Shown here: piece by piece, positions 7,272 to 15,079 of the stretch
Numbering within the stretch: position 1 is the stretch's first letter
How the letters are laid out: every line of letters starts with the position of its first letter
Assembly (NCBI RefSeq): GCF_015354405.1
Contig: NZ_JADKYP010000010.1
Location: 102,062-166,061 of the forward strand
Length of the DNA stretch: 64,000 nucleotides
Direction of reading: 5' to 3'
DNA from: Nocardia sp. BSTN01
Lineage (GTDB): Bacteria; Actinomycetota; Actinomycetes; Mycobacteriales; Mycobacteriaceae
The notes under the pieces: model-generated
What the model saw: only the letters and a program-made list of their open reading frames with translations
Told to the model about the DNA's origin: nothing
Databases searched by the model: none
Made by a program: the position numbers and the translations under genes

Positions 7272-8912
7272 TCAGAGCGGAATGTTGCCGTGCTTCTTCG
7301 GCGGGAGAGTAACCATCTTTCGCTCGAGCAAGCGGAGCGCGGAGACGATCTGGCCGCGGGTGTGCGAGGGCGGGATCACCGCGTCGACGTAGCCGCGCTC
7401 GGCCGCCACGTACGGGTTGACCAACGTGTCCTCGTACTCGTTCTGCAGCTCGAGGCGCAGTGCGTCGACATCGGCGCCCTCCGCGGCGGCCTGCTGCAGC
7501 TTCTTGCGGTAGACGAAGCCGACCGCGCCCGAGGCGCCCATGACGGCGATCTGGGCGGTGGGCCACGCCAGGTTCACATCGGCGCCCATGTGCTTGGAGC
7601 CCATCACGTCGTACGCGCCGCCGTAGGCCTTGCGAGTGATGACCGTGATTTTGCCCACAGTGGCCTCGCCGTAGGCGTAGAGCAGCTTCGCACCGCGGCG
7701 GATGATGCCGTTGTACTCCTGGCCCGTGCCCGGCAGGAAGCCCGGAACGTCGACCAGCGTGATGATCGGAATATTGAACGCGTCACAGGTGCGCACGAAC
7801 CGCGCGGCCTTCTCCGAGGCGTCGATGTCGAGGCAACCGGCGAACTGGGTGGGCTGGTTGGCCACGAAACCCACACTGCGACCGTCGATGCGGGCGAAGC
7901 CGACGATGACGTTCATCGCGCGCTCTGCCTGCACCTCGAAGAACTCGTCGTCGTCGACCAGGCGCCGGATGACCTCGTGCATGTCGTAGGGCTGGTTCGG
8001 CGAATCCGGGATCAGGGTGTCGAGCTCCAGATCCTCCTCGGTCAGCGAATCCTCGATCGCGCCGGCGATCGGGTCGCTGGCCGGGAAGCGCGGGGCCTCG
8101 GCGCGGTTGTTGCTGGGCAGGTAGCTCAGCAGGTCCTTGACCCAGTCCAGCGCGTCCTGCTCGCCCGAGGCGACGTAGTGCGCGGTACCGGACTTCACCA
8201 TGTGGGTGTGGGCGCCGCCCAACTCCTCCATGGTGACCTCTTCACCGGTGACGGTCTTGATGACGTCCGGGCCGGTGATGAACATCTGGCTGGACTGGTC
8301 GACCATCACGACGAAGTCGGTCAGCGCCGGGGAGTACACGTGCCCACCGGCCGCGGCGCCCATGATCAGCGAGATCTGCGGGATCACGCCGGAGGCCTGG
8401 ATGTTGCGGTGGAAGATCTCGCCGTAGAGCCCGAGCGAGACCACGCCCTCCTGGATGCGAGCGCCGGCGCCGTCGTTGATGCCGATCAGCGGGCGGCCCG
8501 TCTTGAGCGCCAGGTCCATGACCTTGACGATCTTCTCGCCGTAGACCTCACCGAGGCTGCCGCCGAACACCGTCGAGTCCTGGCTGAAGATGCAGACGTC
8601 GCGGCCGTCGATGGTGCCGTAACCGGTCACCACGCCGTCGCCGAGCGGACGGTTGTTCTCCAGGCCGAAGTTCACGCTGCGATGCCGGGCCAGCGCGTCC
8701 ATCTCCACGAACGAACCCTCGTCCAGCAGGGCCAGGATGCGCTCGCGCGCGGTCAGCTTGCCCTTGGCGTGGACCTTCTCGACCACCCCCTCACCCATCG
8801 GGTGCTGGGCCTCTTCGAGCCGATTGCGCAGATCAGCCAGCTTCCCTGCGGTGGTGTGGATATCGGGGGCGCCCGCCGAACCCGGCGAAGGCTGACTCTG
8901 GACACTCGTCAT
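7272..8912 (-). CDS. accD5: Acyl-CoA carboxylase beta subunit (carboxyltransferase) AccD5
   Basis: 546 aa, the usual length of propionyl/acetyl-CoA carboxylase beta chains. N- and C-terminal crotonase-like halves are visible: [36 protein letters not shown] (oxyanion region), then [15 protein letters not shown] and [16 protein letters not shown]. It transfers CO2 from carboxybiotin on AccA3 to propionyl- or acetyl-CoA to give methylmalonyl- or malonyl-CoA. AccE5 is encoded next on the same strand. The start ATG lacks a Shine-Dalgarno, but TACACT lies 7 nt upstream, suggesting a leaderless mRNA. The divergent birA gene of mycobacteria is not present at this position. Confidence 0.96.
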   Translation of the reverse strand: MTSVQSQPSPGSAGAPDIHTTAGKLADLRNRLEEAQHPMGEGVVEKVHAKGKLTARERILALLDEGSFVEMDALARHRSVNFGLENNRPLGDGVVTGYGTIDGRDVCIFSQDSTVFGGSLGEVYGEKIVKVMDLALKTGRPLIGINDGAGARIQEGVVSLGLYGEIFHRNIQASGVIPQISLIMGAAAGGHVYSPALTDFVVMVDQSSQMFITGPDVIKTVTGEEVTMEELGGAHTHMVKSGTAHYVASGEQDALDWVKDLLSYLPSNNRAEAPRFPASDPIAGAIEDSLTEEDLELDTLIPDSPNQPYDMHEVIRRLVDDDEFFEVQAERAMNVIVGFARIDGRSVGFVANQPTQFAGCLDIDASEKAARFVRTCDAFNIPIITLVDVPGFLPGTGQEYNGIIRRGAKLLYAYGEATVGKITVITRKAYGGAYDVMGSKHMGADVNLAWPTAQIAVMGASGAVGFVYRKKLQQAAAEGADVDALRLELQNEYEDTLVNPYVAAERGYVDAVIPPSHTRGQIVSALRLLERKMVTLPPKKHGNIPL

Positions 8913-8919
8913 GCCCCGG

Positions 8920-8925
8920 AGTGTA
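8920..8925 (-). promoter_or_regulatory. -10 element (TACACT) for accD5, leaderless layout
   Basis: TACACT on the minus strand is followed by 7 nt and the accD5 ATG, with no ribosome-binding site between. This fits the actinobacterial leaderless pattern. Confidence 0.45.
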
Positions 8926-9057
8926 ACCAGTGGCGCAGTCCGGCGGAATTCCAGTGGGGGCTACCGACCAGTACCGTTATTGACTACCTGTCAGCGGAAA
9001 ACCGCTGGTGAAGTGCCACAACGATGGTCCGGACACGCTCCGTGAGCCGGGGACAGG

Positions 9058-10428
9058 TCACCGATCGGCCATGCCCGTGAGGACACGATCCATGGCATCC
9101 ACCGCCCGCTCGAGCTCGTCGGCGGTGACCGTCAGCGGCGGCCGGAACCGGATGCCGCGATCGCCGGTTCCGAGGAACAGTACCCGTTCACGCTGCCGCA
9201 GATCGGCGAGGACGGCATCGCGCAGTTCGGCGGATGCCAACGTCACCGCGCACATCAGACCGCGACCGCGCGGATCGGTCAGCCGCTCGTGCCGGGCGGC
9301 GAGCGCACGCAGCCGGTCGAGCAACAGGGCGCCCAGTTCCTGCGCGCGAGCGGCCAGGTCTTCGGCCTCGACCACCTCGAGGATGCGCCGCGCCCGCACC
9401 ATATCGGCGAGGTTGCCGCCCCAGGTGGAATTGAGCCGTGAACTCACCGCGAACACGTTGTCGGGCACCTCGTCGACGCGCCCGCCGGCCATGATCCCGC
9501 AGACCTGGGTCTTCTTCCCGAACGCGACCACATCGGGTCGCAGGCCGAATTGCTGGTAGGCCCAGGTCGAGCCGGTCATCGCCACGCCGGTCTGCACCTC
9601 GTCGACGACGAACAGCGCGTCGTGCTCGTGGCACAGATCCTGCATGTGGCGGAGAAATTCCGGTCGCATATGCCGGTCGCCGCCCTCGCCCTGAATCGGC
9701 TCGGCGATGAAACACGCGATGTCGTGCGGATTTTCGGCGAACGCGGCCCGGGCCTGCGCCAGCGCACGCTGCTCGGCGGCCTCGATGTCGACACCGGGAC
9801 ACAGGTAGGGGGTCTCGATGCGCGGCCAGTCGAAGGCGGGGAACCGTTCGGTCTTGATCGGGTCGGTGTTGGTCAGCGACAGGGTGTAGCCGGAGCGGCC
9901 GTGGAAGGCGCCGGTCAGATGCAGCACCTTCGTGCCCAGGTCGGCCGGGCGGCCGTGCATCGCGTTGTGGCGGCTCTTCCAGTCGAAGGCGACCTTCAGC
10001 GCGTTCTCGACCGCCATCGCGCCGCCGTCGATGAAGAACAGATGCGGCAGTGCCGGATCGCCGAGGACGCGCGCGAAGGTGTCGACGAAGCGCGCCATCG
10101 CGACCGTATAGACATCGGAGTTACTGGGCTTGTTCAGCGCGGCCGTGGTGAGTTCGGCGCGAAAGCGGGCGTTCGCCGCCAGCGCCGGATGGTTCATTCC
10201 GAGCGCGGAGGAGGCGAAGAAGCCGAACATATCCAGATAGACGGTGCCGTCGCGGGCGTCGACCAGGTTGCGTCCCCGCGATCTGCGCAGGTCCAGCACC
10301 AGATCGAAACCGTCGGCGAGCAGATGGGCGGACAGGATGTCGTGTACGCGCGAGGCGGTGACCGACGCCGGGTTCGTGACCTCCGCGTCGGCCGTTCCGG
10401 GGCGCTCCAGTTCGAGGGTCACACCCAC
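9058..10428 (-). CDS. lat: L-lysine epsilon-aminotransferase (Lat)
   Basis: 456 aa class-III PLP aminotransferase. Recognisable parts are GAFHGRSGYTLSLTNTDP, the AEPIQGEGGDRHM stretch, DEVQTG, and the Schiff-base Lys region AFGKKTQVCG. The specific pattern (FFIDGGAMAVENALKVAFDWKS) identifies lysine 6-aminotransferase, which converts lysine to 2-aminoadipate 6-semialdehyde. The next enzyme of that path is encoded by pcd nearby. lrpA lies 58 bp upstream in the same direction; in mycobacteria the LrpA regulator controls lat. The GTG start (10428, or in-frame GTG 10422) has no Shine-Dalgarno and follows an unusually AT-rich segment. In some Nocardia and Streptomyces, Lat feeds beta-lactam synthesis, but no such genes are visible here. 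Confidence 0.95.
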   Translation of the reverse strand: MGVTLELERPGTADAEVTNPASVTASRVHDILSAHLLADGFDLVLDLRRSRGRNLVDARDGTVYLDMFGFFASSALGMNHPALAANARFRAELTTAALNKPSNSDVYTVAMARFVDTFARVLGDPALPHLFFIDGGAMAVENALKVAFDWKSRHNAMHGRPADLGTKVLHLTGAFHGRSGYTLSLTNTDPIKTERFPAFDWPRIETPYLCPGVDIEAAEQRALAQARAAFAENPHDIACFIAEPIQGEGGDRHMRPEFLRHMQDLCHEHDALFVVDEVQTGVAMTGSTWAYQQFGLRPDVVAFGKKTQVCGIMAGGRVDEVPDNVFAVSSRLNSTWGGNLADMVRARRILEVVEAEDLAARAQELGALLLDRLRALAARHERLTDPRGRGLMCAVTLASAELRDAVLADLRQRERVLFLGTGDRGIRFRPPLTVTADELERAVDAMDRVLTGMADR

Positions 10429-10486
10429 AGGATACGAAAATATTTACGGTTTTACTACGAACAAACGGATAAATTACGATCAGGTC
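10429..10486 (-). promoter_or_regulatory. AT-rich lat control region with quasi-palindrome
   Basis: This 58-bp lrpA-lat gap is far richer in A/T than the rest of the window. CGAAAATATTTACG at 10435-10448 is a near-palindrome centred on AAATATTT, a plausible Lrp-type site. Reading toward lat, TATTTT (10437-10442) lies about 8 nt before the GTG and could be a -10 element of a leaderless message. Confidence 0.4.
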
Positions 10487-10939
10487 TCATCTGTCATAGA
10501 ATGTCTGCAGAATGATGGTGCTTCGGGTGCGCACATTGGCGGTGGCGCGGATCTCCTGCAGCAACTGTTCGAGATGGCGGGGCGAGGCCACCCGGACGAG
10601 CAGCATGTAGCTCTCCTCCCCCGCCACCGAATGACATTCCTCGATGCCGGGGATGTGCTGCAGCAGGGCCGGAGCATCGTCGGGCTGTGACGGATCGAGA
10701 GGAGTGATCGCGACGTATGCCGACAGCAGTTGTCCCAGCGCCTCCGGATCGACCTTCGCGGAATATCCGCGGATCACGCCGCGCGCCTCGAGCCGGCGCA
10801 CCCGCGACTGCACCGCGGAAACCGACAGGCTTGCCTTCTCGGCGAGATTGGACAGCGTGGCCCGGCCGTCGGCCATCAATTCGCGGATCAGGAGCCGATC
10901 GATATCGTCGAGAACAGGTTTCGCAGGTGCATCCGCCAT
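10487..10939 (-). CDS. lrpA: Lrp/AsnC-family regulator LrpA
   Basis: 150 aa. The N-terminal helix-turn-helix (LSNLAEKASLSVSAVQSRVR, about residues 27-50) and C-terminal RAM effector domain (about 70-140) are typical of Lrp/AsnC. It lies directly upstream of lat and divergent from pcd, the same context as M. tuberculosis LrpA (Rv3291c), which responds to amino acids and controls lat. The ATG start is 97 bp from the pcd start, so the shared region probably holds sites for both promoters. Confidence 0.92.
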   Translation of the reverse strand: MADAPAKPVLDDIDRLLIRELMADGRATLSNLAEKASLSVSAVQSRVRRLEARGVIRGYSAKVDPEALGQLLSAYVAITPLDPSQPDDAPALLQHIPGIEECHSVAGEESYMLLVRVASPRHLEQLLQEIRATANVRTRSTIILQTFYDR

Positions 10940-11036
10940 CAGCGAAGGCTAACCCAGCGGGCGGTGGCCGGGGCCGGAAACGATCTCCCACCGGTGTGAA
11001 GTCCCTCGTCAACCGATTTCGGAAACGGAGCCGCAG

Positions 11037-12566
11037 ATGACATCCGCACCCGTGCTGCCCACCACCGACGAACTTCGCGACCGGGCCGCGCGCCTTTTGC
11101 TCGAACTCGGCGTCGACCCGATCGATTCCGGTGACCTGCCGGCGCGCACCCCGATCACCGGCGGGGAACTGATGCGCGTCCCGGCCACCTCCGCCTTCGC
11201 GGTGACCTGCGCGATCGACAAGGCGCACAGCGCTTTTCGCGCGTGGCGTACCGTCCCCGCGCCACAACGCGCCGCGGTGGTGCGGCGGCTGGGACAACTA
11301 CTGACCGAAAACCTCGACGCGCTGGCCGGACTCGTCACGTTGGAGGCGGGCAAGATCGGCGCCGAGGCACGCGGTGAGGTCCAGGAGATGATCGACGTCT
11401 GCGAATTCGCCGTCGGTCTGTCCCGCCAGCTCTACGGCCGCACCATGGCCTCCGAGCGATCCGGGCATCGGCTCATGGAGACGTGGCATCCGCTCGGTGT
11501 GGTCGGGGTGATCTCGGCGTTCAACTTCCCGGTCGCGGTCTGGTCGTGGAACACCGCTATCGCGCTGGTCTGCGGCGACACCGTGGTGTGGAAACCCTCG
11601 CAGACGACGCCGTTGACCGCGCTGGCCTGCGATGCGCTGCTGCGGCGCGCGGCCCTCGACGTCGGCGCCGACCCGCGGATCCACCAGCTGATCCAGGGCG
11701 GCGCCGAGGTCGGCACTCAGCTCGTCGACGACGAGCGGGTGGCCCTGGTCAGCGCCACCGGATCGGTGCGGATGGGACAGGCGGTAGCACCCCGGGTGGC
11801 GGCACGTTTCGGCCGGTGCCTGCTCGAGCTGGGCGGTAACAACGCCGCGATCGTCACCCCGTCCGCGGATCTCGACCTCACCACGCGGGCCGTGGTTTTC
11901 GCCGCGGCGGGCACGGCCGGGCAGCGGTGCACGACGCTGCGCCGGGTCATCGCGCATGTGGATGTGGCCGGACCGCTGCTGGATCGGATGAGCGCGGCGT
12001 ATCGCCAACTGCCCGTGGGTAATCCGTTCGACGACACGGTATTGGTCGGACCGCTGATCGACGGCCGCGCGCACACGGCGATGCGGGCGGCGATCGACCG
12101 TGCGCTCGCCGACGGCGGTGAATTGATCTGCGGCGGTGAGCGGGTCGAGGTCGGTGGCGGCGACTCCTACTACGTGCGCCCGGCGATCATCCGGATGCCC
12201 GGGCAGACCGCGATCGTGCGGGAGGAGACTTTCGCGCCGATTCTCTACGTGCTCACCTACCAGGATCTCGACTCCGCGATCGCCCTGCACAACGGTGTGC
12301 CGCAGGGGCTTTCATCGGCCATTTTCACCTGTGATCAGCGTGAGGCGGAACGGTTCCTGGCCGCCGACGGCTCCGATTGCGGCATCGCCAATGTGAACAT
12401 CGGCACCTCGGGTGCGGAGATCGGCGGTGCGTTCGGCGGTGAGAAACAGACCGGCGGCGGGCGCGAATCGGGATCCGACTCCTGGAAGGCGTATATGCGC
12501 CGCGTCACCAATACGATCAACTACTCCACCGAACTGCCACTGGCACAGGGCATTCGGTTCGGCTGA
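11037..12566 (+). CDS. pcd: Aldehyde dehydrogenase, piperideine-6-carboxylate / aminoadipate-semialdehyde type (Pcd)
   Basis: 509 aa ALDH with the NAD-binding core (GVISAFNFPVAVWSWNTA, VVWKPS), catalytic Glu in LELGGNN and catalytic Cys in GQRCTT. The ALDH7 (antiquitin-like) features and the position beside lat and lrpA point to oxidation of 2-aminoadipate semialdehyde, or its cyclic piperideine form, to 2-aminoadipate. An AAACGGAG-type ribosome-binding site precedes ATG 11037. It ends 5 nt before the convergent SDR gene, leaving almost no intergenic space and no visible terminator. Confidence 0.92.
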   Translation: MTSAPVLPTTDELRDRAARLLLELGVDPIDSGDLPARTPITGGELMRVPATSAFAVTCAIDKAHSAFRAWRTVPAPQRAAVVRRLGQLLTENLDALAGLVTLEAGKIGAEARGEVQEMIDVCEFAVGLSRQLYGRTMASERSGHRLMETWHPLGVVGVISAFNFPVAVWSWNTAIALVCGDTVVWKPSQTTPLTALACDALLRRAALDVGADPRIHQLIQGGAEVGTQLVDDERVALVSATGSVRMGQAVAPRVAARFGRCLLELGGNNAAIVTPSADLDLTTRAVVFAAAGTAGQRCTTLRRVIAHVDVAGPLLDRMSAAYRQLPVGNPFDDTVLVGPLIDGRAHTAMRAAIDRALADGGELICGGERVEVGGGDSYYVRPAIIRMPGQTAIVREETFAPILYVLTYQDLDSAIALHNGVPQGLSSAIFTCDQREAERFLAADGSDCGIANVNIGTSGAEIGGAFGGEKQTGGGRESGSDSWKAYMRRVTNTINYSTELPLAQGIRFG

Positions 12567-12570
12567 ACGC

Positions 12571-13422
12571 CTAGCGCTCCGGTTCGCGGCCGATGGCGCG
12601 GACCTGGTCCTCGTAGACGGCCCGCACCGCCGCATCGCCCGGATGCAGCGCCCGGTCGCCGTCGAAGAGGCCGCGCACCCTGCGCACCACCGACTCGGGC
12701 GCGGCCGCCAGCGCGATGTCGACCGGGTCGAGGTATTGCGGCACCGCCACCTCGGCTCGGCGGGAGCGGCAGGTCTTGACGATCGCGGTGGCGACGTCGA
12801 CCGGGTCCACCGTGGGCAGCCCGCGGCCCAGGGTCAGCCCCGAGGACAGCCGGGTGCGCACCGCGGCGGGCAGCACACAGCTCACGCTGACCCCCGATTC
12901 AGCGAATTCCAGCCGGGTCGCGGCCGACAACCCGACGGCGGCGAATTTGCTCGCGTTGTACACCGCCAGGCCGGGCAGCGGAATTTTGCCGGCCAGCGAG
13001 GCGACGTTGACGATATGACCGCGGCCGCGGTCGACCATCGCCGGTGCGACGGCCCGCATGCCGTGGATGAGACCCCAGACGTTGACGTCGATCGTGGTGT
13101 GCCCCACCGCATCCGGTTCGCCGAGGAACGGGCCCGCCGGCATCACTCCGGCGTTGTTCACCAGGATGTCGATCCGGCCCAGATCGGCGACGACCTCGTC
13201 CCACCGCGCCCGGTCACGCACGTCGAGTTCGACAGCGCGGGCACCGAGGGCGGCCGCCGCGTCGGTGGCGGCCGCGGCGTCCACATCGGCGAGGACGACC
13301 TCGGATCCCTTGTGCGCGAACGATTCCGCGGCGGCCCGGCCGATGCCGCGTCCGGCGCCGGTGACGAGGACGCGGGCCGCGGCGAGGTCGATCGGCGGAT
13401 AGCCGTTGCCGAACAGATTCAT
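12571..13422 (-). CDS. Short-chain dehydrogenase/reductase
   Basis: 283 aa classical SDR. The dinucleotide site is VLVTGAGRGIGRAAAESF (about residues 18-35), NNAGV follows at about 89, the catalytic triad Ser is in VASLAGK and Tyr/Lys in YNASK (about 158-162). The Asp after beta-2 (LADVD) suggests NAD(H) preference. The substrate cannot be deduced. The start overlaps the stop of the upstream patatin-like gene by ATGA, so the two are probably translationally coupled and may act on the same lipid metabolite. Confidence 0.9.
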   Translation of the reverse strand: MNLFGNGYPPIDLAAARVLVTGAGRGIGRAAAESFAHKGSEVVLADVDAAAATDAAAALGARAVELDVRDRARWDEVVADLGRIDILVNNAGVMPAGPFLGEPDAVGHTTIDVNVWGLIHGMRAVAPAMVDRGRGHIVNVASLAGKIPLPGLAVYNASKFAAVGLSAATRLEFAESGVSVSCVLPAAVRTRLSSGLTLGRGLPTVDPVDVATAIVKTCRSRRAEVAVPQYLDPVDIALAAAPESVVRRVRGLFDGDRALHPGDAAVRAVYEDQVRAIGREPER

Positions 13423-14366
13423 GTGAATTCACTCCGTTCCATGGCGCGGCGGGTGCTGCGCAGACTGTGTTCGAAGGTCTCGCCGCGGCGGCGGCCGTCC
13501 ATGAAATTCGGGCCCATCACCGCCAGGTCGGCGGCGGTCACCGCCAATCGCAGCACGCGGGTTCCGGCCGCGCGCACGGCGGCGATCTCGGAGTCCAGTT
13601 GCGCGCTCATCGGCTTGCGGAGCTGACGCTCGAGCCAGTGCCCGGGCCCGCCCGCCGGCACCGACCGCGCCGAGGCCATCGGGGTCAGCACCACCAGTTC
13701 GTCCAGGTGCAGCGGCAGCAGCAGATCCACCGAGGCGGTGGAGGCGGCACCGCCGTCGACGAACCGCCGGCCCGCGATCGGCACCGGCGGGAACCAGCCC
13801 GGAACCGCCCACGAGGCCCGCAGCGCCTGACCGACCGTCGCGGCCGGCGCCTCCGGTGCGCCGAAGGCCACCCGCTCGCCGGAGTCGTAGTCCATCGCGA
13901 CCAGCCACGCGGCCGGATGAGCGAACCAGTCCCGATCGTGGTTCAGGTCGGTGGCCAGGCGCTGCAACCAGCTCGCGTCGCCGCCCCCGACCGGCAGCAG
14001 CCGACTGCCCGCGCTCAGCAGAGCTTGCCGGGAACGGTTGCCGTGCAAGGCCATTCGCGGTGCGCCGAGGCGGGGGCGGGGCAGCGGCGGGAAGCGGCCC
14101 GGTTCGTCGGCCATGTGCCGGGCCAGGATCGGATCGGCGACGGTACCGCGCTGCATGGCCGCCAGATCGTCGACGGAGATCCCCGAGGCCAGCATCGTCA
14201 CCATCTCCGCACCGGCGGAGGTGCCGATCAGCGCGTCGGCCTCGCGCGGATCCCACTGCAGCACATCCCGCACCGCGGCCAGCGCCGCCACGATCCAGGC
14301 CGCACCGACGGTGCCGCCGCATCCGATCGCCAGGCCACGTCGCTGTAACCCGTTACTGTTACGCAT
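13419..14366 (-). CDS. Patatin-like phospholipase/esterase
   Basis: 315 aa from ATG 14366. Features of the patatin Ser-Asp dyad fold are a glycine-rich oxyanion region (IGCGGTVGAAW), the nucleophile elbow GTSAG and the catalytic DGG motif (FVDGGAAS). No signal peptide is evident, so it is probably a cytosolic lipid acyl hydrolase. It is coupled to the downstream SDR by a 4-bp overlap. A longer frame begins at 14423, but ATG 14366 has TAGTGT 8 nt upstream (leaderless layout) and starts just before the conserved domain. Confidence 0.88.
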   Translation of the reverse strand: MRNSNGLQRRGLAIGCGGTVGAAWIVAALAAVRDVLQWDPREADALIGTSAGAEMVTMLASGISVDDLAAMQRGTVADPILARHMADEPGRFPPLPRPRLGAPRMALHGNRSRQALLSAGSRLLPVGGGDASWLQRLATDLNHDRDWFAHPAAWLVAMDYDSGERVAFGAPEAPAATVGQALRASWAVPGWFPPVPIAGRRFVDGGAASTASVDLLLPLHLDELVVLTPMASARSVPAGGPGHWLERQLRKPMSAQLDSEIAAVRAAGTRVLRLAVTAADLAVMGPNFMDGRRRGETFEHSLRSTRRAMERSEFT

Positions 14367-14374
14367 AGTCTCAA

Positions 14375-14380
14375 ACACTA
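14375..14380 (-). promoter_or_regulatory. -10 element (TAGTGT) for the patatin-SDR pair
   Basis: TAGTGT on the minus strand stands 8 nt before ATG 14366, matching the TANNNT pattern seen before other genes in the window. Confidence 0.35.
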
Positions 14381-14447
14381 GCGGGCGAGGGGCGCGCTGC
14401 GCGCTCAGGTCGGCCGATCGCAACCGTTCGGCAATGAACGGCCCCCG

Positions 14448-14942
14448 CTACCGCCACGGCATGTACTGCAGACTCCAGGTATTGCCGTCGGGGTCGGCGA
14501 AATGGGCGTACAGCACACCCCCGCCGACATCTTCGACGTCACCCACGGCGACGCCGCGCGCGACGAGCTCCGCGCGGGCAGCCTCGATATCGGCCACTAC
14601 CAAGTGCAGTCCGCGCAGGGAGCCGACCGCGCCGTCCGTGGTGGGGACGCCTTCGGACAGCAGAATCGAACAGGCCGAACCGGGCGGGGTCAGCTGCGCG
14701 ATTCGCACACCCGGTGCGGGCGCCACGTCGACATCGAGATGAAATCCCACCCGATCGCGATAGAACTCGATCCCCCGGTCGATATCTCGCACCGGGACCG
14801 GCACCAATTCCAGCAGCAGCGTGCCGGGCGGGACCGGCGGGTTGTCCGGGTCGTTCGTGACCTGTGCGGGGTCGGCCGGAATCTCGGTCACAGTGTCGGG
14901 GCGCTCGCTCATGGTCGGTCCCATCGTCGGTGTCCACCGCAT
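14448..14942 (-). CDS. VOC-family (glyoxalase/bleomycin-resistance fold) protein
   Basis: 164 aa from 14942, or 154 aa from the internal ATG at 14912. The core (about residues 40-160) has the paired beta-alpha-beta-beta-beta modules of the VOC superfamily: DIDRGIEFYRDRVGFHLDVD, LHLVVADIEAARAELVARGV and FADPDGNTWSLQYMP. These enzymes are usually metal-dependent isomerases, lyases or dioxygenases, or drug-binding proteins; the substrate here is unknown. The first about 40 residues are Pro/Asp-rich and variable. TAGGCT 8 nt before ATG 14942 favours the longer form. Confidence 0.85.
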   Translation of the reverse strand: MRWTPTMGPTMSERPDTVTEIPADPAQVTNDPDNPPVPPGTLLLELVPVPVRDIDRGIEFYRDRVGFHLDVDVAPAPGVRIAQLTPPGSACSILLSEGVPTTDGAVGSLRGLHLVVADIEAARAELVARGVAVGDVEDVGGGVLYAHFADPDGNTWSLQYMPWR

Positions 14943-14950
14943 TCGCGGCC

Positions 14951-14956
14951 AGCCTA
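14951..14956 (-). promoter_or_regulatory. -10 element (TAGGCT) for the VOC gene
   Basis: TAGGCT on the minus strand lies 8 nt before ATG 14942 and supports that start as leaderless. Confidence 0.35.
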
Positions 14957-15079
14957 TCGGGACGAGCCGTGGACCGGCGCCGATCCGGCCACCTCATCCG
15001 GCGAGGTCGGGCCCGGGAAACACCTCCACACACATCGCCGTCGGGACTCGATGTCGGTGCCCGGGTGCAGACTGAACCC

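Noticed and set aside
7197-9011. 604-aa plus-strand open frame opposite accD5
   Set aside because: Antisense shadow of a conserved carboxyltransferase gene; long open frames on the opposite strand are normal at this GC content.
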